Part shown: positions 57,204 to 64,000 of the stretch, piece after piece
Position numbering within the stretch: position 1 is the first letter of the stretch
How the letters are laid out: the number at the start of each line of letters is the position of its first letter
Assembly (NCBI RefSeq): GCF_003254565.1
Contig: NZ_QJRI01000182.1
Location: forward strand, 372,001-436,000
Direction: 5' to 3'
From: Flavobacterium nitrogenifigens
GTDB lineage: Bacteria; Bacteroidota; Bacteroidia; Flavobacteriales; Flavobacteriaceae
Length of the DNA stretch: 64,000 nt
Notes under the pieces: generated by a model
What the model was told of the DNA's origin: nothing
The model's input: the letters and a program-made list of their open reading frames with translations, nothing else
Databases searched by the model: none
Program-made: the position numbers and the translations under genes

Positions 57204-58007
57204 TTAGTTTAGAGAAAATTCAAACCAGATCGGAATATGATCGGATACTTTTCTTGCATTTTGAAGTGAATCAAAATCTTCGTAAAATTTGATAATTCCC
57301 GAATTGATGACTTTTAGGTTTGATGTATTGTAAAAGATATTGTCGAATTCGGATGCTAGACAGATATTGTCTTTGCATTTATATTTAAGGGTTGTTTTCT
57401 GGTTTTTTAACACAGGAGAATATCCCATTTTTTTTAATGGATTAAAAACGGAATGTTTTTCAGGGCAATTAAAATCACCTAAGAAAACGAGGTTTAAATC
57501 GGGATATTCGTTTGGCAGAAATTTGAAATATTTGATTTCGGTTTCGGGTTGTTTTTTCTGTGTTATGGCATGAAAGTTAACTAGTGTGATTGCCCTTTTA
57601 TTAATCTCAAAAGTGGCAAAGTAGGGTTCCCTATCAATCTCTAAGTTGAATTTTTTCTCCAACCAAGGCTTGTTTTTTAATTTGGCTTTATGGGTTTTCC
57701 AAATAAATGCATAACGTTCTGTTTTGTAACTGCTACTAGAAGTAGGATCACTTATTCTGTAATCCCATTTACTTCCTTTTTCATTAAGTAATGACGCCAG
57801 TTTTGCAACAGTTTGAGCACCTCCATTTCCAGCAACAACTTCTTGAATTGCAATGATATCGTAATTAGAAATTGTTTTGGCGATATAATTTAGATGCGCG
57901 TCTGATTTAGATTTTCCAAAGTTTTCTATATTCCATGATACTACTTTGGTTTGTGCAAAAGATAAAAATGTAAAAAATAATAAGAAAAGGCAGAATTTTT
58001 TTTTCAT
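57204..58007 (-). CDS. Secreted endonuclease/exonuclease/phosphatase family protein
   Basis: A 267-residue protein with signal peptide (MKKKFCLFLLFFTFLSFAQ). EEP fold motifs: KVVSWNIENFG, IIAIQEVVAG (metal glutamate), YAFIWKT, NLVFLGDFNCPE (Asp-Asn) and ARKVSDHIPIWFEF (Ser-Asp-His). Likely an extracellular or periplasmic DNase or phosphodiesterase. ATG 58007 gives a clear signal peptide; the longer frame does not. Confidence 0.9.
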   Translation of the reverse strand: MKKKFCLFLLFFTFLSFAQTKVVSWNIENFGKSKSDAHLNYIAKTISNYDIIAIQEVVAGNGGAQTVAKLASLLNEKGSKWDYRISDPTSSSSYKTERYAFIWKTHKAKLKNKPWLEKKFNLEIDREPYFATFEINKRAITLVNFHAITQKKQPETEIKYFKFLPNEYPDLNLVFLGDFNCPEKHSVFNPLKKMGYSPVLKNQKTTLKYKCKDNICLASEFDNIFYNTSNLKVINSGIIKFYEDFDSLQNARKVSDHIPIWFEFSLN

Positions 58008-58075
58008 GTAAAAAAGTAATGGAACAAGATACAAGTTTTCTTTTCCAGCAATAATCAAGCCCTTCTTAAAATTGA

Positions 58076-58243
58076 TTAATGTTTTTTGTATCGATTTTTC
58101 AGGGCAGTCCCAATAATTATAATTTGCAATACTAATAATGCTGGAATAAATATTAATTTCCAATCAACTTCTAGCCAGCCAGTTTTTTCGGAAACAAAAG
58201 CAAAACTAATTGATAAAAAAAGGCACAGAAACATTGTTTTCAT
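58076..58243 (-). CDS. Small two-helix membrane protein
   Basis: A 55-residue protein (from ATG 58243) with two hydrophobic segments (FLCLFLSISFAFV and LIFIPALLVLQIIIIGTAL) and a basic end (KNRYKKH). A start at 58309 would add 22 polar residues. No family recognised. Confidence 0.5.
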   Translation of the reverse strand: MKTMFLCLFLSISFAFVSEKTGWLEVDWKLIFIPALLVLQIIIIGTALKNRYKKH

Positions 58244-58387
58244 AATGATTTTATTTTGTGTAGTATTAATTTTGGAGAATATAATACTCGCTTTACTTTT
58301 CGGTTTCATGGTCGCTTAATAGATTATCACAAATTTAATGGTATCAAAAGTGTAATCCTTACGGAAACCCGTAAAGCGCTATAAAAA

Positions 58388-59056
58388 TTACACCAATCCG
58401 AAATCTTTTGCGATTGCAATCAAATGCACATTGTTGTTGGCTTTAAAGTAGATTTTCAGTTTGTTTATTCTTTTTTCAATACTGCTTGTTCCGTTAGGTG
58501 TTATAGATAAATCTTTAAATTCTTTAGAAATACTTTCTAAAATATATCCTTGCGATAAAAGCTTTAAAATAGAAATGTCATAAGATTCAATTTCAATTAG
58601 AGCCTTGTCAGTAAAATTAAAAGACAAATCAGAAGACAGTATTTTTTCTTCATTATTATATGTACTTTTAATAGCATTTCTTAACTCAGCAATACTATTT
58701 CTACCTTTAGAAACATATGCATTAATACCTAATTCGTTAAAAAGAGTTTTAATTCTATAACTTTTATCTTCTATCGAAAAAACAATCTTTTTTAAATTTG
58801 GCTGTACTTTGTTTGCAGCTTCTATAAGTTCGTCTCCACTATTTAAATTTACTTTTCTATGATCTGATTTAAATGATAAATCTGTAATCAACAAATCATA
58901 AGGTTCTTTGTCAGCCAATGCTTTTTTTATTTTAAGCAGACCTTCGTCACAATATTTCACATGATGAATTACTGAAACTTGTAACTCTTCAAGTACTTGA
59001 ACAACTGCAATGCTGATACTATCTAAATCTTCGGCAACTAAAACTTTTTTAAACAT
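58388..59056 (-). CDS. Response regulator with receiver and HTH domain
   Basis: A 222-residue regulator. Receiver: VLVAEDLDS acidic pair, phospho-Asp in DLLITDLSF, lysine in YVSKGRN. The C-terminal part (SYDISILKLLSQGYILESIS, TSSIEKRINKLKIYFKANNN) is a LuxR-like HTH with an extended loop before the recognition helix. It lies 8 nt after the TPR pseudokinase gene and is probably the output of the kinase pair. Confidence 0.88.
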   Translation of the reverse strand: MFKKVLVAEDLDSISIAVVQVLEELQVSVIHHVKYCDEGLLKIKKALADKEPYDLLITDLSFKSDHRKVNLNSGDELIEAANKVQPNLKKIVFSIEDKSYRIKTLFNELGINAYVSKGRNSIAELRNAIKSTYNNEEKILSSDLSFNFTDKALIEIESYDISILKLLSQGYILESISKEFKDLSITPNGTSSIEKRINKLKIYFKANNNVHLIAIAKDFGLV

Positions 59057-59064
59057 ATACTGGG

Positions 59065-60852
59065 TTATATAGGGAATTTGAAACTTATTTTAAAACCACT
59101 TTCTGAATTTGTATCAAAATTAAAGGTTCCTTTTATTGTTTCAATACGGTTTTCCACATTTTGTAGTCTTTTTTCTAAAATAGCATGCTCTTCGTTAACT
59201 TTTGTGCCATTATCTGTGTAGGTTATAAAGATATTTTTCTCATTTTTTTTAAACGTTATACTTGCTAGAGAAGGATTGTTTAATGTTTTCATTTGGTCAA
59301 GAATTTCCTGGAGAACTCTAAAAACTGTAATTTTTTTTGCCCGATTTATTTTATACCACGAAAAAGTATTTAAGCCATTTATTATGATATTTAGATTAGA
59401 TGTTGTGTAGCTGGAAATCATTTCTTTTAAGTTCTTACCATAATTATGATCTGTATGAATAATGCTATTTTCTCGTGAAATGTTTCTTGTTTTGGAATAA
59501 ATATCATTTAAGTTAGAAAGGAATTTTTCTTTGTTTCCTAAATCTTCCAATTCATTACTTTTTGTAAATTCCAGTATTTGATGAATATCTTTCGTTAATT
59601 CATTCTGAAGCTTATCCGAAATGCGCATTTCACTTTTAAAAACAGCATCATTCTTTTCTTTTTTTGCTTTATGGGTAATATAAAGAGTAAGAAAAATTAA
59701 AACGAAAGCACTAATAGATATTACGACATACAAAATATAACTCCTGTTTTTTTGTCTTTGAAATTGTAATTCATTTTCTGCTTTTTGATTTTTGAGTTCT
59801 AAATTTTCTTCTTTATCCTTCTTTGAGTTATATATAATGTCGGCAAATTGATTTTTTGCTTTTTTCCTGCTTATAGTAAGACTATCTACCATTCTAAAGT
59901 AAATACGAGAATGTTTTTTTGAATTTTCAGCATCATCAGCTTCTATTAAAGCAGCTAGCATATTAATTTCATTTGTTGTAGATCTTGCTTTTTTCGCGCA
60001 GATATAAGCCTTCTCAGCATTAATTTTTTTCAATATGGGATTATTGTATTTTTTATAATATTGATAAAAAGCATAATAGTTGCCAATTAGTTCGTATTCA
60101 TTATTTAAGGTTAGACCTATTTCCAAACTTTCGTTAAAACAGTCCAATGCCTCTTTTTTATGATTTCCAAGATAAAAGTAAGAAAGTCCCAAATTATATA
60201 ATTTGCTGCTGCGCAGAATATCTGTATTTGAAGGGGTGATTTTGTCTTCAATTTTTAGCCTAGCTATGGGTTCTAATAAATCTACAGCTTCTTGGTATTT
60301 TCCTTGTTGCATGTAGATAAACGCAATTTCCGATATTATTCTTGATTTTCTGAATGTAGAGACTGCATTTTTTAATGCTTTTTTATGATAAAATAATGCT
60401 TTTTCATTGTTGTAAGTGTAGTAATAGTTAAAAGCCATAAACGTGTAAGCATTAGTGGCATGCTTTTTATTAGATGTTTTTTCTAGATAAGGAAATGCTT
60501 TTATAAGCTTAACTTCTGCTTCGTAATAATCACCATATCTTTGTAAAATTTCTACCATATAGTTTAATGAACCCACGTATTCATCTGCATAATCTTCTTT
60601 TGGCTCGCATAATAATTGTGTTTTATTGAAGTAAAGAAAAGCACTGTCATATTTTCCTGAATCAAAAAAAGTAAGTGCTTTTTCCATCGTTTGCTTTATT
60701 TCAGCTGAGCGATCGCGTTTACTATGATGTAAATCTAAATTTTTTGCCTGAGAAAACTGTATAGCATAAAGGGACGCCAAAATTGTAATGAAGATTAGCA
60801 AGTAAAAAACAATATGTCTTTTCTGAAAAATGAAAAACGAGTTCTTAGGCAT
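59065..60852 (-). CDS. TPR membrane protein with degenerate histidine kinase domain
   Basis: A 595-residue protein: N-terminal hydrophobic segment (12-32), about seven TPR-like units (to ~330), a coiled segment, one membrane helix (around 370-392) and a HisKA_3-plus-ATPase-shaped C terminus. Key residues are lost: the phosphoacceptor block reads RISDKLQNELTKDIHQ (Gln416 instead of His), the G1 box reads DNGTKVN, the G2 box RLQNVENRI, and the N-box Asn is Asp. It starts on the stop of the intact paralogue (TAATG). Probably a pseudokinase partner. Confidence 0.88.
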   Translation of the reverse strand: MPKNSFFIFQKRHIVFYLLIFITILASLYAIQFSQAKNLDLHHSKRDRSAEIKQTMEKALTFFDSGKYDSAFLYFNKTQLLCEPKEDYADEYVGSLNYMVEILQRYGDYYEAEVKLIKAFPYLEKTSNKKHATNAYTFMAFNYYYTYNNEKALFYHKKALKNAVSTFRKSRIISEIAFIYMQQGKYQEAVDLLEPIARLKIEDKITPSNTDILRSSKLYNLGLSYFYLGNHKKEALDCFNESLEIGLTLNNEYELIGNYYAFYQYYKKYNNPILKKINAEKAYICAKKARSTTNEINMLAALIEADDAENSKKHSRIYFRMVDSLTISRKKAKNQFADIIYNSKKDKEENLELKNQKAENELQFQRQKNRSYILYVVISISAFVLIFLTLYITHKAKKEKNDAVFKSEMRISDKLQNELTKDIHQILEFTKSNELEDLGNKEKFLSNLNDIYSKTRNISRENSIIHTDHNYGKNLKEMISSYTTSNLNIIINGLNTFSWYKINRAKKITVFRVLQEILDQMKTLNNPSLASITFKKNEKNIFITYTDNGTKVNEEHAILEKRLQNVENRIETIKGTFNFDTNSESGFKISFKFPI

Positions 60853-62579
60853 TATGAAGGAAATTTTATTAAAACCTTAAAACCTTTTCCTGAATCTGAA
60901 TGAATTTCTAGTTCACCTTTAATGTCGTGAATTCGATTCTCAATATTATGCAAACCATTTTTTAAAACCATTTTATTTGTATCAATGCCTTTTCCGTTAT
61001 CAGTATAATTAATCATTACAACATTGTTATGTTCCTTAAAAGTAATTGCAACTAAGGTTGCGTTACTATGTTTTTTCATATTCACAAGTAATTCCTGAAT
61101 CGAACGGTAAACTGCTGTTTTTTTAGTTTTATCAATTTTGTCCCAAGAGATAGTATCAAGACCATTTATCAAAAGATTTATGCTAGAAACATTAAATCCG
61201 GAAATCATTTCTTTGAGAGAAGCTTTATAATTTTGACAGTCTAAAAACGGAGTGTTGTCCTTCGAAATATTTCTACATCGGGAATAAATATCGTCCAATT
61301 TTTGCATTAATTGACTTTTGTTTTCTTCAGAAGTAAGGTTTCTGCTTTCTACAAATGCCATTGAGTGGTAAATATCATTAGCTAGTTCATCATGTAATTT
61401 TTTCGAAATTCTAGTTTCACTCTGATAAGTTGCTTCAATTTTTTGCTGATTAGCCCTTACTGTGAGGAAAAAATATAGAAAGACAATTAGACTTAAAGCC
61501 AATATGATTATGACATAGGAAGCAATATTCTTACTTTCTTGTTTAGCTAGTCGAAGTTCATTTTTAATTTTTTGAGCCTTTAATTTTAAATTTTCATCCT
61601 TTTCTTTCTTAGAATCGTATTTAATTTTTGCAAATTGATTTTTAGCTTTTTGTCTAGCTACAAAAATACTATCATTCAATTTTATATAAATAAGAGTATT
61701 TTTTTTTGACTCAATATTTGAACTGTTTTCAGCTATGAATTTTAAGGCAAGTAAACGATCGTCAGTATTGTTAGATAGTGTATAGTTTTCGTAGCTTAAT
61801 TTCGCATATTTCATCACTAGATTAGGATCTTTTTTGTTGTGATAGTATTCCGCTAGATTGTAGTATGTTCTTCCTAAACCATCATTATAATTGACTTGAC
61901 GTTTTAATTTTATACTACTTTCAAAATATGATAATGCTTTTGGGTCTTTGAGTTTATAATAGCAATAACCTATATAGTCTAGTGTTTTAGAATAATTTTC
62001 AGGATTTTCTTTAACTATTTTCTCTTTACTAATAGAAAGAAAAATAGGAAGCGCTTTATCGAACTTTTGTTGTTTTATGTAGATAACAGCTATATTATTT
62101 TTTGCTTCAAGTTTGTTTATCCTATCAGTGCTTAAAATAAACGCTTTGGAATAATAGTAAATAGCAGTTGGATAGTCATACGTGAAATAATAATTTCTTC
62201 CTAAAACACTATAGATGTTCCATACATAATTAGAATTTTTTATTTGGCTTAAAAACGGAAATGTTTCGTTTGCTGTTTTTATACTTCCTTGAAAATCTCC
62301 CTGTGCTTGTTGAATTTCTGCCATGTAATACATGCAGTAAATATAATGTTTAGCATCTTCTTTAGGTTCACAATAGGTTCGTGCTTTATTATAATAAAAA
62401 AAGGCACTATCTGTATTCTTGTAGCTATTATAAAATTTGTCGGCTTTGCTAATTAATTTAAGGATTTCTGTATCATTTTTTGCTTTTTTAGAACTGTCAA
62501 TGTTTTCTTTTTGGCAAGAAAAAAACGCGAGTAAAAGAGCTGCTAAAAAGGTAAATATTTGTATTCTTTTTGGTATCAT
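60852..62579 (-). CDS. TPR-containing sensor histidine kinase, lipoprotein-like
   Basis: A 575-residue kinase. The N terminus looks like a lipoprotein signal (LLLAFFSCQKE, Cys22), then about seven TPR units, a charged coiled segment, one membrane helix (around 352-374) and an intact HisKA_3 motif RISKKLHDELANDIYHS (His396). The ATPase domain keeps DNGKGID (G1) and GLHNIENRI (G2). ATG 62579 is chosen because it gives the signal sequence. It is first in the operon with the pseudokinase and response regulator. Confidence 0.9.
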   Translation of the reverse strand: MIPKRIQIFTFLAALLLAFFSCQKENIDSSKKAKNDTEILKLISKADKFYNSYKNTDSAFFYYNKARTYCEPKEDAKHYIYCMYYMAEIQQAQGDFQGSIKTANETFPFLSQIKNSNYVWNIYSVLGRNYYFTYDYPTAIYYYSKAFILSTDRINKLEAKNNIAVIYIKQQKFDKALPIFLSISKEKIVKENPENYSKTLDYIGYCYYKLKDPKALSYFESSIKLKRQVNYNDGLGRTYYNLAEYYHNKKDPNLVMKYAKLSYENYTLSNNTDDRLLALKFIAENSSNIESKKNTLIYIKLNDSIFVARQKAKNQFAKIKYDSKKEKDENLKLKAQKIKNELRLAKQESKNIASYVIIILALSLIVFLYFFLTVRANQQKIEATYQSETRISKKLHDELANDIYHSMAFVESRNLTSEENKSQLMQKLDDIYSRCRNISKDNTPFLDCQNYKASLKEMISGFNVSSINLLINGLDTISWDKIDKTKKTAVYRSIQELLVNMKKHSNATLVAITFKEHNNVVMINYTDNGKGIDTNKMVLKNGLHNIENRIHDIKGELEIHSDSGKGFKVLIKFPS

Positions 62580-62748
62580 GCGCCAAAAATAAAAAATATG
62601 AATTCTTATGAAAGAGTACAAATACCTGTTTTTGCAAAAAGTATGTTTTTTTTATTTTCTAGTATTCATTTACAATGATATACAAACAAACCCTCAGTTA
62701 GAGGGTTGTTAAAATTTTAGAATGTTGTAAAATTTATCTTTATAAAAC

Positions 62749-63183
62749 TTAAACGGCTCTCATTCCAGTAGTAATTGCGAGTCTATTCCAAGAGTTAATT
62801 GTAATGATGGCTAAAAGTATTTCAGCAAGGTATTTTTCGTCAAATAATTGAGCAGCATTTTGGTAAACTTCATCTGAAACATGATTGTTAATTAGAGTTA
62901 CTTGTTCTGTTAAAGCTAAGATTGCTTTTTCTTCGTCAGTATAAAAATCAGCTTCGCGCCAAGCGCTGATTAAATAGATTCTTTGTTCAGAAATACCAAG
63001 CTTTCTTGCGTCGGCAGTATGCATATTGATGCAGTATGCGCAACCATTAATTTGTGAAGCACGAATTTTGATTAATTCTTTATGAATGGGAGTTAATGAG
63101 GTTGATGAAATATATTTTTCTAAATTCATTAATGCTTGATAAGCCTCTGGAGCAACTTGCGGAATAATAATTCTTGATTTCAT
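62749..63183 (-). CDS. AhpD-like carboxymuconolactone decarboxylase family protein
   Basis: A 144-residue all-helical protein with the AhpD redox motif CAYCINMHTADARKLG (Cys-x-x-Cys and the following His). Members act as peroxidase partners or lactone decarboxylases. The gene lies downstream of the Crp-type regulator gene in the same direction, 78 nt apart. Confidence 0.93.
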   Translation of the reverse strand: MKSRIIIPQVAPEAYQALMNLEKYISSTSLTPIHKELIKIRASQINGCAYCINMHTADARKLGISEQRIYLISAWREADFYTDEEKAILALTEQVTLINNHVSDEVYQNAAQLFDEKYLAEILLAIITINSWNRLAITTGMRAV

Positions 63184-63261
63184 TTTTTATGTTTTAAAAG
63201 TTCATTACAAAGGTCAGTAATGTATGCTTTCAAAAACTTGAACTACTTCAAGAAATTCAAA

Positions 63262-63834
63262 TCAGACTTTTCCAGCCCTTATTTTACTCATAAATTCTGC
63301 AGAAAAATCTAAATAGGAGGCAATCATGTATTGAGGAACACGCTGTACAAATTCTGGAAAATTGTCATTAAAATGATGATATCTTTCTTCGGCCGACATT
63401 GTAAACAAGAATTTGATACGCATTTGCATAGCGCCAAAAGTTTTTTGAGTAACAATTCTGAAATACCTTTCTAGGTTTGGAATTTCAATTAGTAGTGATT
63501 CTAATACCGTTTTATCAATAGCAATGACTTCTGAATTTTCGACTGCCTGCAAATAAAAACTTGAAGGGACATGATTGTGGTAGCTCAAATAATCAGTAAT
63601 CCACCAATTTTCGATCGCAAACTGTAAGGTTTGCTCAGCTCCTTTAGAATTGATTATAAATTGCCGCATACAGCCTTTAACAACAAAATACATAGTGTTG
63701 CATATTTGACCTTCTTCTAAAATATGTTCTTTCTTTTTTACTTTAGAAATTTCTAGGCATGATTCTAATTTATCAATATCTGAAGGTTCAAGAGAAATGA
63801 ATTTTTGAATATGATCAAAAAGAGGTTTATGCAT
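63262..63834 (-). CDS. Crp/Fnr family regulator
   Basis: A 190-residue cAMP-receptor-type protein. The nucleotide-binding fold has VKKKEHILEEGQICNTMYFV, VKGCMRQFIINSKGAEQTLQ and AVENSEVIAIDKTVLESLL. The C-terminal HTH (VPQYMIASYLDFSAEFMSKI) is short and ends soon after the recognition helix. It probably regulates the AhpD-like gene next to it. Confidence 0.88.
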   Translation of the reverse strand: MHKPLFDHIQKFISLEPSDIDKLESCLEISKVKKKEHILEEGQICNTMYFVVKGCMRQFIINSKGAEQTLQFAIENWWITDYLSYHNHVPSSFYLQAVENSEVIAIDKTVLESLLIEIPNLERYFRIVTQKTFGAMQMRIKFLFTMSAEERYHHFNDNFPEFVQRVPQYMIASYLDFSAEFMSKIRAGKV

Positions 63835-63911
63835 AAAGTTTGTTTGGTTTATGCAAAGTTACTTTTTAAATTTTGTTCTGCGGAGAGAGAGATTTAAAAT
63901 TTCTTGAAAAC

Positions 63912-63944
63912 AAAAAACCATTCGCGTTAACGAATGGCTTTTTT
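63912..63944. terminator. Hairpin terminator near the right edge
   Basis: CCATTCG (63918-63924) pairs with CGAATGG (63931-63937) with A6/T6 flanks, so it can terminate transcription in either direction. It probably belongs to a gene entering from the right, whose end is not recognisable. Confidence 0.75.
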
Positions 63945-64000
63945 TATAATAAGTAAGTAATCTTAAATTGAGTTTATAAAACGTTTTATTTTACTTTATT

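Noticed and set aside
59065-60852. Pseudogene call for the degenerate kinase
   Set aside because: The frame is intact, all domains are full length and it is tightly coupled to its neighbours, so a functional pseudokinase is more likely.
1-64000. CRISPR arrays, rRNA genes, prophage or transposase genes
   Set aside because: No regularly spaced direct repeats, rRNA sequence or transposase/phage protein motifs were seen on either strand.
63945-64000. Possible end of a minus-strand gene at the right edge
   Set aside because: About 55 nt of A/T-rich sequence is too short to support a reading frame.

Overview
The window looks like chromosomal DNA of a Flavobacterium-like member of the Bacteroidota. 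The evidence is low GC, promoters of the TTG-N19-21-TAnnTTTG type, split transketolase genes, CrtZ/CrtB/CrtI carotenoid genes, BtuG-like and DUF4252 lipoproteins, and many short palindromic intergenic repeats. No phage, transposase, CRISPR array or rRNA operon was seen.

Layout. 1-1231: ECF sigma factor, small membrane protein and DUF4252 protein. 1398-2855: secreted S41 protease. 2936-13457: cobalamin locus. On the minus strand it holds cobU, a bluB-cobT fusion, cobS and cobC, then a promoter plus cobalamin riboswitch driving btuB and a btuG-like propeller. On the plus strand it holds the btuF-btuC-btuD ABC transporter. 13454-17411: RNA modification (trmL, rluE), an SDR dehydrogenase and small proteins. 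17456-19668: ECF sigma factor plus an unusual protein that joins an anti-sigma-like inner-membrane segment to an outer-membrane barrel. 19867-24747: PrcB-like lipoprotein, rmuC, thioesterase, VOC protein and YceI. 24751-33836: a probable light/oxidative-stress island with a TIGR01777 epimerase, TetR regulator, ABC1/UbiB kinase, photolyase, SRPBCC protein, crtZ, crtB, crtI and a CarH-like MerR regulator with B12-binding motifs. 34745-37494: a tRNA hotspot with three identical tRNA-Lys genes, one tRNA-Leu, two tRNA 3'-half remnants and a small gene flanked by inverted sites. 37621-52595: mainly housekeeping genes (aroK, transketolase, tgt, LptF/G permease, accA, dnaB) plus two glycosyltransferases. 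52737-62579: two NarL-type two-component loci; the second pairs an intact TPR histidine kinase with a degenerate TPR pseudokinase. 62749-63834: AhpD-like protein and a Crp-type regulator.

How parts may work together. The B12 locus takes up corrinoids (BtuB/BtuG, BtuFCD) and builds or remodels the lower ligand (BluB-CobT, CobU, CobS, CobC). AdoCbl could feed the riboswitch and the CarH-like regulator about 20 kb away, which sits at the head of the carotenoid/photolyase genes. The strongest candidates for new biology are the kinase/pseudokinase tandem, the sigma-linked envelope-spanning protein, the tRNA hotspot with its cassette-like gene, and a pair of ~130-bp terminal-inverted-repeat elements. 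All functional calls come from reading the sequence; no database search was possible.
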